From: JBKCUI01 sp052161625
Lineage (GTDB): Bacteria; Planctomycetota; Planctomycetia; Pirellulales; Pirellulaceae
Strand: one strand, 5' to 3'
Length of the DNA: 64,000 nt
NCBI GenBank assembly: GCA_052161625.1
Contig: CP197412.1
Made by a program: the position numbers and the translations under genes. Below, one piece after another: positions 44,194 through 54,471 of the stretch. The notes under the pieces are model-generated. The model saw nothing but the letters and a program-made list of their open reading frames with translations, had not been told where the DNA came from and did not search any database. Numbering within the stretch: the first letter of the stretch is position 1; each line of letters opens with the position of its first letter.

Positions 44194-45825
44194 ATGGCAA
44201 AGATTATCGCTTTTGATCAGGAAGCACGGGAAGCAATCCGCCGCGGGGTCAGCAAACTCGCTCGCGCGGTCAAGGTCACCCTCGGGCCACGCGGCCGCAA
44301 CGTGATTTTGCAGAAGAGCTTTGGCAGCCCCACCGTGACCAAAGATGGTGTGACAGTCGCCAAGGAAATCGACTTGGAAGACGTTTACGAAAACATGGGC
44401 GCACGAATGGTGCGTGAAGTGGCTTCGAAGACGAGCGACGTCGCCGGTGACGGTACCACCACCGCAACGGTCATGGCGGAAGCCATTTTCAATGAAGGCC
44501 TCAAGGCTGTGGTCGCTGGCGTCAACCCGATCCAAATGAAATCGGGTATCGAAGCTGCCGTTTCCGACATTGCGGAGAAGCTCCGCAAGATGTCGATCAA
44601 GATCAAAGACAAAGGCGAGATGGCGAACGTTGCGACGATCGCTGCCAACAACGACCGAGCGATCGGCAACCTTTTGGCCGATGCGATGGAGCGAGTAGGC
44701 AAGGACGGAGTTGTTACCGTCGACGAAGGAAAGAGCCTTCACGATGAACTCGAATTCGTCGAAGGGATGCAATTCGATCGCGGCTACCTCTCCCCTTATT
44801 TCGTTACCGATCCAGGAACGATGGAAGCCGTCCTCGAAGACCCTTATATCTTGGTCTATGAGAAGAAGATCTCCAACATCAAGGATTTGGTTCCTGTCCT
44901 CGAGCAAGTGGTTCAGCAAGGAAAGCCTTTGTTGATCATCGCCGAGGAAGTCGAAGGGGAAGCGTTGGCAACGTTGGTCATCAACCGTCTCCGCGGGACC
45001 CTCAATGTCGTTGCTGTGAAGGCTCCTGGCTACGGGGATCGTCGCAAGGCGATGATGGAAGATATCGGTATCTTGACCAATGCCACTCCTGTCTTCGAGG
45101 CGCTCGGCAAGAAGCTGGATTCTCTCACCCTCGCCGACCTGGGTCGTGCGAAGAAGGTGATTGTCGACAAGGACAATACCACCATCATCGAGGGAGCTGG
45201 CAAAGCGAGCGACATCAAGGCTCGTATCGATCAGATCCGACGCGAAATCGAGAACACCACCAGCGATTACGATCGCGAGAAGCTCGAAGAGCGATTGGCG
45301 AAACTCGCCGGTGGCGTTGCCAAGGTGAACGTCGGTGCAGCGACCGAAAGTGAAATGAAGGAAAAGAAGGCACGTGTTGAAGACGCGTTGCATGCGACCC
45401 GAGCTGCGATCGAAGAAGGCATCCTCCCCGGCGGTGGTGTCGCTCTCTTGCGAGCTTCGACCCAAGTGCAACCAGCGGAATCGTTGAGCCAAGACGAGAT
45501 CACCGGCTACAACATTGTTCTCCGTGCTTGCCGAGCTCCGTTGACGATGATTGCAGCGAATGCTGGCCAAGATGGCGGGATCGTTTGCTCGAAGGTTGCG
45601 GAAGCAAAGGGTAACAACGGTTACAATGCACTCACCAACGTTTACGAAGACATGGTGAAGGCTGGCGTCATCGACCCGACCAAGGTTACGCGAACCGCTC
45701 TGGCCAACGCGGCCTCGGTATCGACCCTCCTTCTCACCAGCGATGCTTTGATCGCCGAGAAGCCCAAGGATGATCACGGCAAGAAGGGTGGCGGCGGCCA
45801 CGGCGGCGACTACGACATGTACTAA
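44194..45825 (+). CDS. groEL: chaperonin GroEL
   Basis: ATP-driven 60-kDa chaperonin. The 543-residue protein has 'LGPRGRNVILQKSFGSPTVTKDG' (quoted in part: 'LGPRGRNVILQ'), the ATP motif 'GDGTTTATV', 'EEGILPGGGVALL' and 'NAASVSTLLLTSDA'. The C-terminus is 'GGGGHGGDYDMY', not the usual repeated GGM tail. It follows groES by 96 bp with 'cggagt' before the ATG, and a terminator follows. Planctomycetes often carry several groEL copies; this one has its own groES. Confidence 0.96.
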   Translation: MAKIIAFDQEAREAIRRGVSKLARAVKVTLGPRGRNVILQKSFGSPTVTKDGVTVAKEIDLEDVYENMGARMVREVASKTSDVAGDGTTTATVMAEAIFNEGLKAVVAGVNPIQMKSGIEAAVSDIAEKLRKMSIKIKDKGEMANVATIAANNDRAIGNLLADAMERVGKDGVVTVDEGKSLHDELEFVEGMQFDRGYLSPYFVTDPGTMEAVLEDPYILVYEKKISNIKDLVPVLEQVVQQGKPLLIIAEEVEGEALATLVINRLRGTLNVVAVKAPGYGDRRKAMMEDIGILTNATPVFEALGKKLDSLTLADLGRAKKVIVDKDNTTIIEGAGKASDIKARIDQIRREIENTTSDYDREKLEERLAKLAGGVAKVNVGAATESEMKEKKARVEDALHATRAAIEEGILPGGGVALLRASTQVQPAESLSQDEITGYNIVLRACRAPLTMIAANAGQDGGIVCSKVAEAKGNNGYNALTNVYEDMVKAGVIDPTKVTRTALANAASVSTLLLTSDALIAEKPKDDHGKKGGGGHGGDYDMY

Positions 45826-45888
45826 GAGGTAAGGATGCACCGCGAGTCGATCTCGATTACCGGTCTCATTCCTGCTGAAAACGGCATC

Positions 45889-45916
45889 AAGGCCCTCTCC
45901 AACGAGAGGGCCTTTT
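45889..45916 (+). terminator. Rho-independent terminator after groEL
   Basis: Perfect 10-bp stem aaggccctct / agagggcctt (45889-45898, 45905-45914), 6-nt loop, and a short T-run 'tttt'. Confidence 0.88.
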
Positions 45917-46088
45917 GTCATGCATGCTGGAGATGTCGAATCGACTCGAGCGGATCTTGCGGTGTCGATGGCTATCCCTGGCCGGTTACTACAAACATCT
46001 AAAGCCGATGACTAGATACGAAGATGCCTTCGGTTTTGCGATCCGTTCCAGTGGGACACCAGACGAAGAAGATGGTGTCTTGAAGCGT

Positions 46089-46883
46089 TTAAAGAGCGGC
46101 GGTGAGAGAGTTCACGAGGGTTTCGATCTTCGCCAACGCGCCTGCTTCATCCTCAGCCGCGTTTTCCATCATTCGCACAATGGCAGACCCAACGATCACG
46201 CCGTCGCTGACAGGTGCCAACAGTTTCACATGCTCGGGCTTGGAAATTCCAAAGCCGATACAAATAGGGAGCGGTGTTCGTTCGCGGAGCCATGCGACGC
46301 GATCGACAAGATCGGTGGGTAATTCGCTCCGTTCCCCAGTTATACCGGTGACACTGACGAAGTAGAGGAAGCCTGTCGATTGCTCCGCAATCTTCAGTGC
46401 TCGTTCACGCGGTGTCGTCGGAGTCACCAACTGAATGAGATTGAAATCCTTTTGTCTGCAGAGACGGGAGAGGGCATCGCTCTCTTCCACGAGCAAGTCG
46501 GGAACGATTGCTCCTGCGAAGCCCGCCCTCTTCGCTTGATCAATGTACTTCTCCGGGCCGATTCGGTGAATGATGGCGTAGCTCACCATCGATACCAACG
46601 GGAGCGACACGTCGGGTGCAACCCCTGCGATCCCGTCGAATATCTGTTGCAGCTTGAGTTTCTTGTTCAAAGCCCGCGTGTAGGAGCCTTGAATAACCGG
46701 CCCATCGGCGATGGGGTCGCTGTAGGGAATGCCGATTTCCGCCATCGAGCATCCCAGCCGATCGAGCAACGAAACGACCTTGCAGGTGAAATCCATATTG
46801 GGATCCCCGGCTGTGACAAACGGCATGAATGCCTTGCGTCCCTCGCGGCGGAGCTTGGCAAACAGGTCATCGATAGCGGTCAT
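46089..46883 (-). CDS. trpA: tryptophan synthase alpha subunit
   Basis: Cleaves indole-3-glycerol phosphate to indole, passed to TrpB. The 264-residue TIM barrel has the catalytic Glu and Asp in 'CSMAEIGIPYSDPIADGPVIQ' (quoted in part: 'AEIGIPYSDPIADG'), 'GFAGAIVPDLL', and 'YFVSVTGITG'. It follows trpB by 75 bp on the same strand. No other trp genes are in the window. The 174 bp downstream hold nothing recognisable except the groEL terminator. Confidence 0.95.
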   Translation of the reverse strand: MTAIDDLFAKLRREGRKAFMPFVTAGDPNMDFTCKVVSLLDRLGCSMAEIGIPYSDPIADGPVIQGSYTRALNKKLKLQQIFDGIAGVAPDVSLPLVSMVSYAIIHRIGPEKYIDQAKRAGFAGAIVPDLLVEESDALSRLCRQKDFNLIQLVTPTTPRERALKIAEQSTGFLYFVSVTGITGERSELPTDLVDRVAWLRERTPLPICIGFGISKPEHVKLLAPVSDGVIVGSAIVRMMENAAEDEAGALAKIETLVNSLTAAL

Positions 46884-46958
46884 AGCAAATCGGCTTTCCA
46901 GACAATGCAGGTATGGGGATTCGAAGGTGGGGGGAGTGGGAGCGTCGAACGCGACAGC

Positions 46959-48200
46959 TTACCACTGTTGGCCGCGAAGTCGAGCCAACTCGGCGGCGTC
47001 TTTATCCCCGCGCCCGGACAAGCAGATGACCAAATGCTGATCGGGGCTCATTCCCTTGGCAATCTCGACCGCCTTGGCAACCGCGTGGCAGGTTTCCAAT
47101 GCGCAGAGGATCCCTTCGTTTCTCGCCAGATAATCAAAGGCCCCGAGGGCCTCGTCGTCGCGACAGGAGGTGTACTCCACGCGATGCGTATCTTTCCAGT
47201 AGCTATGCTCAGGCCCTACTCCTGGGTAGTCCAAGCCAGCGGAGATCGAGTGAACATCGCTGGTCTGCCCATCATCGTCCTGCATCACATAACTGTAGGA
47301 GCCATGCAAAACTCCCGGACTGCCGAAAGTTAATGGGGACGCATGTTCCCCAGCGGTGGGGCCGCGGCCACCCGCTTCGACACCGATCATTCGAACCGAT
47401 CGGTCTTCGACGAAGGGGTAAAACATCCCCGCCGCATTGCTGCCTCCACCCACGCAAGCCACGATGGTGTCGGGCAATCGGCCGATCGAGGTCAAGCATT
47501 GCTCTCGGCACTCTCGTCCGATCACGCTTTGAAAGTCTCGGACCATCATGGGGAAGGGATGCGGCCCGATCACCGAACCGATGATGTAATGGGTGTGTTC
47601 GACGGACGACATCCAATCGCGCATCGCTTCGTTGACGGCGTCTCGCAATGTTTTCGATCCGCTTTCGACCGGTCGAACCTCTGCTCCCATCAATCGCATA
47701 CTGAACACATTTGGTTTTTGGCGACGCACATCTTCCGCGCCCATGTAGACCACGCAGGGCAATCCAAAGTGAGCGCATGCGGTCGCGGATGCAACTCCGT
47801 GTTGGCCAGCTCCCGTCTCCGCGATCACTCGCGTCTTCTTCATGCGAAGGGTCAGCAAGGCTTGGCCGAGCGTGTTGTTGATCTTGTGCGCGCCGGTGTG
47901 GTTCAAATCCTCACGCTTGAGCCAGATCTGCGCCCCGCCCATCTGCTGGCTCAATCGCTTGGCATGGTAAAGAGGGGATGGGCGACCGACGAAGGTGTGG
48001 AGCAGCTCGTTCAACTCCGCTTGGAAGTCGGGATCCTTCTTCGCACGATCGTACTCCACGGTCAGTTCTTCCAACGCGCGAGTCAATGTTTCCGGCACGA
48101 AACGTCCCCCAAAATCGCCAAAGCGACCCGACAAATCGGGGACTTGTTTCGAAGCAACCTCGGGGGAGGATTGCGGGGTAGCCGACGGCGCTGCGCTCAT
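46959..48200 (-). CDS. trpB: tryptophan synthase beta subunit
   Basis: PLP enzyme that condenses indole and serine to tryptophan. The 413-residue protein has an ~20-residue Ser/Pro-rich N-terminal extension, then 'GRFGDFGGRFVPETL', the PLP Lys in 'NHTGAHKINN', 'EDVRRQKPNV', and the PLP-phosphate loop 'VGGGSNAAG'. It is the first gene of the trpBA pair. Confidence 0.95.
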   Translation of the reverse strand: MSAAPSATPQSSPEVASKQVPDLSGRFGDFGGRFVPETLTRALEELTVEYDRAKKDPDFQAELNELLHTFVGRPSPLYHAKRLSQQMGGAQIWLKREDLNHTGAHKINNTLGQALLTLRMKKTRVIAETGAGQHGVASATACAHFGLPCVVYMGAEDVRRQKPNVFSMRLMGAEVRPVESGSKTLRDAVNEAMRDWMSSVEHTHYIIGSVIGPHPFPMMVRDFQSVIGRECREQCLTSIGRLPDTIVACVGGGSNAAGMFYPFVEDRSVRMIGVEAGGRGPTAGEHASPLTFGSPGVLHGSYSYVMQDDDGQTSDVHSISAGLDYPGVGPEHSYWKDTHRVEYTSCRDDEALGAFDYLARNEGILCALETCHAVAKAVEIAKGMSPDQHLVICLSGRGDKDAAELARLRGQQW

Positions 48201-48280
48201 GCGAGATAGGGAGGTTGGAGGGAAAAATTAGGATCGTGAGGGACTCTGCCCTGGCATTGTCGATCGAGGGGGGAGGAGGG

Positions 48281-49495
48281 TCAAGCGACAAATGCCGCCA
48301 GTTTTCGGTATGCATGAATCAATTGTTCGGCTGCCTGTTCGATATCGGATTGGGAATTGAACCGCCCGATGCCGAACCGAAGGCTCGCTCGGGCTTGGTC
48401 ATCCGTTCTGCCGATCGCGCGCAAAACATGACTTGGCTCGGGATGTGCCGATGTGCAAGCGCTCCCGCTGCTCACGGCGACTCCCCTGGCTTCCAGCATC
48501 AAGGACTGGCCATCGACCTTGGGAAAGCAAACGTTCAAGTTCCCTGGCAATCGATGCTCCTGTGACAATCGACCGATTTCCTCCAGACTAGGTTCGCTCT
48601 CCCAACTCGGACCGTTCAGGGACAATCCTTCGATCTCGTTGGTTAGCAGCTGCCAAAGTTGATCGCGCCATTTCCAATGGTCGATCGCCTCGGACGCTGC
48701 GCTCTGTTTGGCAATGTGAAGCGCTGACGCCATTCCGATGATGGACGAGCTCGCCAACGTGCCTGACCGCAAATTGGACTGCTGTCCACCGCCAACGATC
48801 TGAGGAGCGAGCCTCATCGGGGCGTTGACGCCGCGAACCAGCAGACCGCCAACCCCTTTGGGACCGTAAACTTTGTGCGCCGAATAACTCAACAAATCGA
48901 CGCCGAGCGCGTTCAAGTCGACTGGAATACGCCCTACACCTTGCGTCGCATCGGTGTGAAGAGGGACTTCGTGTTGAGCGCAAAGAGCGGCGATTTCGCG
49001 GATCGGTTGCAAAACGCCGATTTCGTTGTTGGCCAGCATCACGCTTACCAACGCCGTATCGGCATCGATTGCCTCCGCGATTCTCGTCAAATCGATTTGG
49101 CCTGGCATCGAGTCGTTCTGCGACTGAACCGGTAGGAGGTGGACCTCGAATCCGAGCTTCTCCAGTTTTTGAAGAGGCCCTAGCATGGCTTGATGCTCTG
49201 ACACGACCGATACGACTTTCCGACGTTTCTGTCTCGGATGGAGGCAGGTGCCGAAAACTGCGAGATTGTTGCTTTCGGTCGCACCGCTGGTCACGACCAA
49301 CTCGTCGGCTTGCGCACCGAAGAAACCGGCGATCCCGATCAGAGCTTCGTCGATGGCCTCTTTGGCTCGCCTCCCTGGTTCATGCGTCGAGCTCCCAGGA
49401 TTTGCATACATCGACTCAAACCAGGGGAGCATGGCTTCCACCACGCGTGGATCGACACGCGTGGTGGCATGGTTATCTAAATAAATGACATTCAT
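48281..49495 (-). CDS. cysteine desulfurase (IscS/NifS-type)
   Basis: Removes sulfur from cysteine as an enzyme persulfide for Fe-S clusters or tRNA thiolation. The 404-residue protein starts 'MNVIYLDNHATTRVDP', has the PLP Lys K208 in 'YSAHKVYGPKG' and the active-site Cys in 'SSGSACTSAHPEPSHVL', the IscS-like class I loop. No iscU, iscA or mnmA gene is adjacent. It lies 80 bp upstream of trpB on the same strand but probably has its own role. Confidence 0.93.
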   Translation of the reverse strand: MNVIYLDNHATTRVDPRVVEAMLPWFESMYANPGSSTHEPGRRAKEAIDEALIGIAGFFGAQADELVVTSGATESNNLAVFGTCLHPRQKRRKVVSVVSEHQAMLGPLQKLEKLGFEVHLLPVQSQNDSMPGQIDLTRIAEAIDADTALVSVMLANNEIGVLQPIREIAALCAQHEVPLHTDATQGVGRIPVDLNALGVDLLSYSAHKVYGPKGVGGLLVRGVNAPMRLAPQIVGGGQQSNLRSGTLASSSIIGMASALHIAKQSAASEAIDHWKWRDQLWQLLTNEIEGLSLNGPSWESEPSLEEIGRLSQEHRLPGNLNVCFPKVDGQSLMLEARGVAVSSGSACTSAHPEPSHVLRAIGRTDDQARASLRFGIGRFNSQSDIEQAAEQLIHAYRKLAAFVA

Positions 49496-49574
49496 GGCCC
49501 CATTCTAGTGAGGTTTGGGAGGGAGGATAAGCGGCGCGTCCCATCGGATCGCGCTCGCCGTGCCCACCCGTTAC

Positions 49575-52500
49575 TTAATGCGTCGATTCGCTCGGCAGCT
49601 CGGTCGGAAGTTCTGCCGGCAACTCTGCTGGTTCAAACCAGCGGTAAATGGTCGGCAACACGAGCAATGTTAGGGCCGTACAAGTCACCAATCCTCCGAT
49701 CACTACGGTTGCCAACGGTCGTTGCACCTCCGCACCGGAGCTGGCGGAGATCGCCATCGGAATGAAGCCCAATGCGCCGCAGGACGCCGTCATCAACACC
49801 GGCCGCAAACGATCCATCGCCCCATCGACGACCGCGTCGAATTGGCTCTCACCCGCATGTCGCAGGTGCCGAACGTGTTCGATGAGAACCACTCCATTCA
49901 TGACCGCGATTCCGAACAAGGCGATGAACCCGACTCCCGCGGATATCGAAAAGGGCATATCGCGAAGCCAAAGAAGCAGAATGCCACCGGTCGCCGCAAT
50001 GGGCACATTCAAATAGATCAACAATGCGAGCTTGACCGAATGGAAAGTCATATAGAGCAATGCAAAAATCAGAATCAGTGCGACAGGAACCGCAATGGAA
50101 AGACGTTGCGTGGCCGCTTGCAAGTTTTCGAATTGCCCACCCCACCGGAGCGTGTACCCCGCAGGAAGCCTCACTGCTTTTTCTACGACGGATTGCGCTT
50201 CGGCGACGAATCCGGCCAAGTCTCGACCGCGGACGTTGCACTGCACCAGTATTCGTCTTCGAATCGCATCGCGACTGATCTCGACGGGACCTTCTTCGAT
50301 TACGATTTTTGCCAGCTGGGAAATCGGGATCTGCCTTCCTTCGCCATCCATGATCTTGAGTTGCGAAATCTTTTCTGACTCGTTTCGCCACTCCGGTTTG
50401 AGCCGCACCTGCAATGGGAATCGGCGTTGTCCCTCGAAGACTTGACCGACCACGACACCTCCGACCGAGGAGATTGCATCCAGTACTTCGCTGGAGTTGA
50501 TTCCGTAGCGAGCCAAATTTGCTCGATTGAGGATGACTCGGAGATAGGGAAGACCTGCGATCTGCTGCGCTTGAACATCCGCTGCACCTGGGACCTGATT
50601 GAGGGCTTGCGCGATCTCGTCCCCTTTCCGTTTGAGTTCGTCGAGATCGTCCCCGTACAAGCTCAGACCGATATCAGAGCGAACCCCCGCGACCAGTTCT
50701 TGGACGCGTAGTTCAATCGGTTGCGTGAAGCTAAACGAGTTACCCGGTACGTCTTCTTGGAGGGCAATTTGCATTTCCTCGATCAACTCTGGCTTGGTGA
50801 TCGAACGCTTCCAGTGATCGGGCGGATGAAGCCGGACGATCACATCGGTTTGGTACACCCCCATCGGGTCATTGGCGATTTCGGGGCGGCCCGTTTTGGA
50901 AACCACGCTTTCGACTTCCTCGAACTTCAATAGGCATCGCTCCATCGCTTTGGTCATTTCTACGGATGTCTCCAGAGAGACGCTTGGAAGTCGCGTAGCT
51001 TGGATTGCGATGTCCCCTTCGTCGAGTTTCGGTACGAACTCCACGCCGAATCGAGTCGCCAGCAGAACGCTGACCGCGAAGAGGCAGACGGAGGAGCCCA
51101 GCATCAAACGGGGGGTTCGCATGGCGAACGCCAGCATCGGACGGTAGGCGGATTTCAGCCATCGAACAAGAAGCGTTTCGCGTTCTTGAATTCTCCTCGC
51201 TAGGAACAGCGAAGCCATCACGGGCATGACCGTCACCGCCATCACCAGCGCGGAGGAAAGGGCGGACATGAATACGAACGCCATCGGGCGAAACATCTTT
51301 CCTTCCATTCCTTGCAGGCTAAGAATGGGGATGAAGACAATCACCACGATGATGCCGGCAAAAAGAATCGGCTTGCCGACCTCCTTTGCCGACTGGCGAA
51401 ACACCTCCAGCGGCACGCTTTGGCCGGGTTTGTTTTTCTGATACTGCGATGCGCGGCGAACGCAGTTTTCGATCATGACCACCGCACCGTCGACGATCAC
51501 ACCGAAGTCGACGGCGCCGAGGCTCATCAAGTTTGCCGACACACCCGCGTATTTCATGGCGATCAAGGCGCTCATGGCGGACAAGGGAATTGCGGCTGCA
51601 ACGATGAGTCCTGCCCGGACATCCCCCAGGAGCAGAAAGAGCATGAGTATGACCAAGGCGACGCCAAGGCCGATGTTCTCGCCGACGGTATGGATGGTTT
51701 TTTCGACAAGCTCGGTTCGATCGTAGAACGTTTCGATCGCGACACCCTTCGGAAGGGTTTTGCTGATCTCGTCAATCTTGTGCTTCACCTCTTCTACGAC
51801 TTGGCGCGAGTTCCCTCCCATGATCATCATCACCATGCCGATCACCGCTTCTCGATTCCCATCGCGCGTTACGGCACCTTGACGAAGCATTGGAGCAAAG
51901 CGGACTTCACCGATGTCTTGAATGCGAATCGGAGTCCCTCGACGGCTGTCCAGGACGATGGAACGGATATCTTCCAGGGATCCGACCAAGCCTTCGCCCC
52001 GGATGAGACGTTGTTCGGCACCGTGATTGATGTAGCCTCCCCCTGCGTTGCCGTTGTTAGCTTCGAGAGCTTTGAAAACATCACCGAGGGAGATGCCATA
52101 GTTTTGAAGCTTATCCGGATCGACTTGCACCTCGTAGGTTTTCAATTCACCTCCAAAGGTATTGACTTCGATCACACCGGGAACACTTCGAAGCTGGAAT
52201 GCGATTTGCCAATCCAAAATGGTTCGAAGCTCACTGAGAGAGTGCGTACCTCCCTCCGCATTTCGAACTTCGAATTGATAGATTTCACTCATCCCTGTCG
52301 CGATGGGCCCGAGTTCGGGGGTGCCCATCCCGGGCGGAATGTTCTCGCGCGCCTTCAGCAGTCGCTCGTTCACCAAGTTGCGTGCCCAGTAAATATCGGT
52401 CCCTTCTTCGAAAGCGACGGTCACAGCGCTGAGACCGAATCGGCTAATCGACCGAATCTCTTCGACGCGAGGTACGCCGCTCATTGCGTTCTCGACCGGA

Positions 52501-52700
52501 AAGGTGATGAACTGCTCGACTTCGACAGGCCCCAAGGCGGGTGAATTGGTAAGGATTTGAACTTGAACATTCGTCAAATCGGGGACGGCATCCAACGGGA
52601 TGGTCGAGATGGCGAGTCCCCCCATGCCGAGGACGACAACCGAGAGGAGCATCACAATGAATCGATTGTTCAGAGCCCAATCAATAAGGTGGTTGACCAT
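49575..52700 (-). CDS. czcA: CzcA-type heavy-metal RND efflux pump
   Basis: Inner-membrane proton-driven transporter of 1,041 residues with the RND duplicated 6+6 helix plan. The helix-4 signature 'VDFGVIVDGAVVMIEN' has D398, D404 and E411, the D-D-E pattern of the Zn/Co/Cd (HME1-like) subgroup rather than the Cu/Ag CusA pattern. The C-terminus ends in repeated 'ELPAELPTELPS'. It is 3 bp after the adaptor gene on the same strand. Metal specificity is inferred from the motif. Confidence 0.93.
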   Translation of the reverse strand: MVNHLIDWALNNRFIVMLLSVVVLGMGGLAISTIPLDAVPDLTNVQVQILTNSPALGPVEVEQFITFPVENAMSGVPRVEEIRSISRFGLSAVTVAFEEGTDIYWARNLVNERLLKARENIPPGMGTPELGPIATGMSEIYQFEVRNAEGGTHSLSELRTILDWQIAFQLRSVPGVIEVNTFGGELKTYEVQVDPDKLQNYGISLGDVFKALEANNGNAGGGYINHGAEQRLIRGEGLVGSLEDIRSIVLDSRRGTPIRIQDIGEVRFAPMLRQGAVTRDGNREAVIGMVMMIMGGNSRQVVEEVKHKIDEISKTLPKGVAIETFYDRTELVEKTIHTVGENIGLGVALVILMLFLLLGDVRAGLIVAAAIPLSAMSALIAMKYAGVSANLMSLGAVDFGVIVDGAVVMIENCVRRASQYQKNKPGQSVPLEVFRQSAKEVGKPILFAGIIVVIVFIPILSLQGMEGKMFRPMAFVFMSALSSALVMAVTVMPVMASLFLARRIQERETLLVRWLKSAYRPMLAFAMRTPRLMLGSSVCLFAVSVLLATRFGVEFVPKLDEGDIAIQATRLPSVSLETSVEMTKAMERCLLKFEEVESVVSKTGRPEIANDPMGVYQTDVIVRLHPPDHWKRSITKPELIEEMQIALQEDVPGNSFSFTQPIELRVQELVAGVRSDIGLSLYGDDLDELKRKGDEIAQALNQVPGAADVQAQQIAGLPYLRVILNRANLARYGINSSEVLDAISSVGGVVVGQVFEGQRRFPLQVRLKPEWRNESEKISQLKIMDGEGRQIPISQLAKIVIEEGPVEISRDAIRRRILVQCNVRGRDLAGFVAEAQSVVEKAVRLPAGYTLRWGGQFENLQAATQRLSIAVPVALILIFALLYMTFHSVKLALLIYLNVPIAATGGILLLWLRDMPFSISAGVGFIALFGIAVMNGVVLIEHVRHLRHAGESQFDAVVDGAMDRLRPVLMTASCGALGFIPMAISASSGAEVQRPLATVVIGGLVTCTALTLLVLPTIYRWFEPAELPAELPTELPSESTH

Positions 52701-52703
52701 GGC

Positions 52704-54257
52704 TTATTCCTCTCCCATCAAGTCGGAGAGAAGTTTTGATTTGAGGACGAAGCCCCCGGAGGTGACGACTTCCTCTCCTTCTTGGAGGCCCTCGAGGACG
52801 ATGATCTCCTCTTTGCCGGCTTCTCCGACCGATACATCGCGGCGCATGAATGCGTCATCCTTCGTTTGAACGAAGACGAACTGCTTTCCCTCGTGTTCCA
52901 GCACCGCGGACTTGGGGACTTGCAAAACCGACTCTTCGATAAGGCCTGGCAGTTCGATCTGCACGAACATTCCCGGTTTGAGAAGCTGCTCGGGGTTGTC
53001 GGCGATCGCTCGCATGGAAATGGTTCTTGTGGCATCGTCCATGATGTCCCCGGTGTAGAAGATTTTGGCTTCAAAGGTCCGATCGGGCCACGCTTCATTG
53101 CGAACGGTGAGAGTTTGGCCCGCGAGCGAATTGAGGAGGGGAACGTTCTGTTCGTACACATCGGCGGCAATCCAAACATTGCTCAGGTCAGCGATGCTCA
53201 AGATTTGGGAACTCGGTCGAACTTGTTCTTTCAGAGCTGCATCTTTGGAGATGACAGTTCCGTCGAAAGGAGCGCGAATGGGGTAGTCCGAGATGGCTTG
53301 TCCCTGGCGCTCGGGATCGATTGAAACAATATCTTTCTCGTCGCAACCCAGGATGCGGAGATTGGTGGTAGCGACCGAGACGCGCGTCCCAGCTTCCATG
53401 GCAGCTTGCGACGCCAAGAGGAGCGAGGTCTTTAGTTCGAATTCGACTTGCTCGATCCGGCTTTGAAACGTTGCCAAATCTGCGTTGCGACTCGACTGGG
53501 CGGCGACAAGTTGTTTGGCCGAGATCGCGCCTGAATCGGAAACCCCTTCCAAACGCTGGACATCCGACTGAGACTTGAGAAAGCTGGAATAGGCCAGGAG
53601 CAATCTTTCCCGATAGTCCCCCATCCCGCGACTTCGAAACAGGGATTCGATGTCTTGGATCGGTTTTCTGTCCCGTAGCGATGTCAAAAGCTCCTTGGTG
53701 TTTTGAGAGATCTCTCGTTGCAGATTCTCTTTCACTTTCGCCATTTCCCATTGCAATCGAGCTTGGTAGAGCTCGAGTTTGGCCAAGCCGATTTCGCGGC
53801 TGTGGATCATGACGAGCAACTCGTTTGCTTTCACTTTCTGGCCAAGTCCCACGTAGACATCTTCCACAGCCCCTTCGACCATCGGATAGATATGAGCGAT
53901 CCGATCCTCATTGAGAGAAACCTTGCCCGTAAGTTGCACCGATTTTTGAAATGGCTTTTTGACAGCGGGTGACTTTGCGAGTCCCAGTTTTGTCCATTGC
54001 GATGCAGGAACAAGAACTATTGGCTGGCTATCCCCTGTTGCATTCTGCGATCCCGTTGTGCTCGCGGGTGCATCTTTTTGTTTTGAGGAAGTTTGTTGGG
54101 TATCCGGTGATGCGGTGGAGCGGATGCGAAGAAAGGCGTAGTAGGAGGCCGCCCCGAGGATCCCTCCAGCTAGAAGCAGGAGAGCGGCGGGTTGCCACGC
54201 GAGACCAATCGCGGTGCGTCGTTTCGGAACCGATTCGGATGGTGGATGGGAAGTCAT
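52704..54257 (-). CDS. czcB: RND periplasmic adaptor (CzcB/CusB type)
   Basis: Membrane-fusion protein that links CzcA to an outer-membrane channel. The 517-residue protein has one N-terminal helix (about 22-48), a Ser/Gln/Thr-rich linker, a barrel-sandwich 'AVEDVYVGLGQKVKANELL' (quoted in part: 'VYVGLGQKVKANE'), a long coiled-coil hairpin (about 160-280) and a beta-barrel/membrane-proximal end with 'VPKSAVLEHEGKQFVFV' (quoted in part: 'VPKSAVLEHEGK'). The metal-binding His/Met-rich N-terminus of some CusB proteins is not seen. No outer-membrane channel gene precedes it. Confidence 0.92.
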   Translation of the reverse strand: MTSHPPSESVPKRRTAIGLAWQPAALLLLAGGILGAASYYAFLRIRSTASPDTQQTSSKQKDAPASTTGSQNATGDSQPIVLVPASQWTKLGLAKSPAVKKPFQKSVQLTGKVSLNEDRIAHIYPMVEGAVEDVYVGLGQKVKANELLVMIHSREIGLAKLELYQARLQWEMAKVKENLQREISQNTKELLTSLRDRKPIQDIESLFRSRGMGDYRERLLLAYSSFLKSQSDVQRLEGVSDSGAISAKQLVAAQSSRNADLATFQSRIEQVEFELKTSLLLASQAAMEAGTRVSVATTNLRILGCDEKDIVSIDPERQGQAISDYPIRAPFDGTVISKDAALKEQVRPSSQILSIADLSNVWIAADVYEQNVPLLNSLAGQTLTVRNEAWPDRTFEAKIFYTGDIMDDATRTISMRAIADNPEQLLKPGMFVQIELPGLIEESVLQVPKSAVLEHEGKQFVFVQTKDDAFMRRDVSVGEAGKEEIIVLEGLQEGEEVVTSGGFVLKSKLLSDLMGEE

Positions 54258-54471
54258 GATAGGAAGGTTCCCGTGTTGGCGGGATTGGAGGGGGAATTCA
54301 ATGTGGAGTGTGGGATCGGGTGGAGCCAGCAGCGATCCAGAGAGATGGCAAGCGATCGGGGGTGCGTTCCGCGGAGATCACCGCACGGGAGTCGGGCGGC
54401 GAGATCGGTGGGAGGTTTTGCCCCGAGGGCGGATCACACGCGCAGAATGGCGCGTGGGCAGAGGCTTGGGA

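Noticed and set aside
44173..45921. 582-codon open frame antisense to groEL
   Set aside because: It lies fully opposite a conserved groEL and has no domain; high-GC third positions in groEL keep the antisense frame open.
51312..52544. 410-codon open frame opposite czcA
   Set aside because: His/Asp-rich shadow of a well-supported RND pump.
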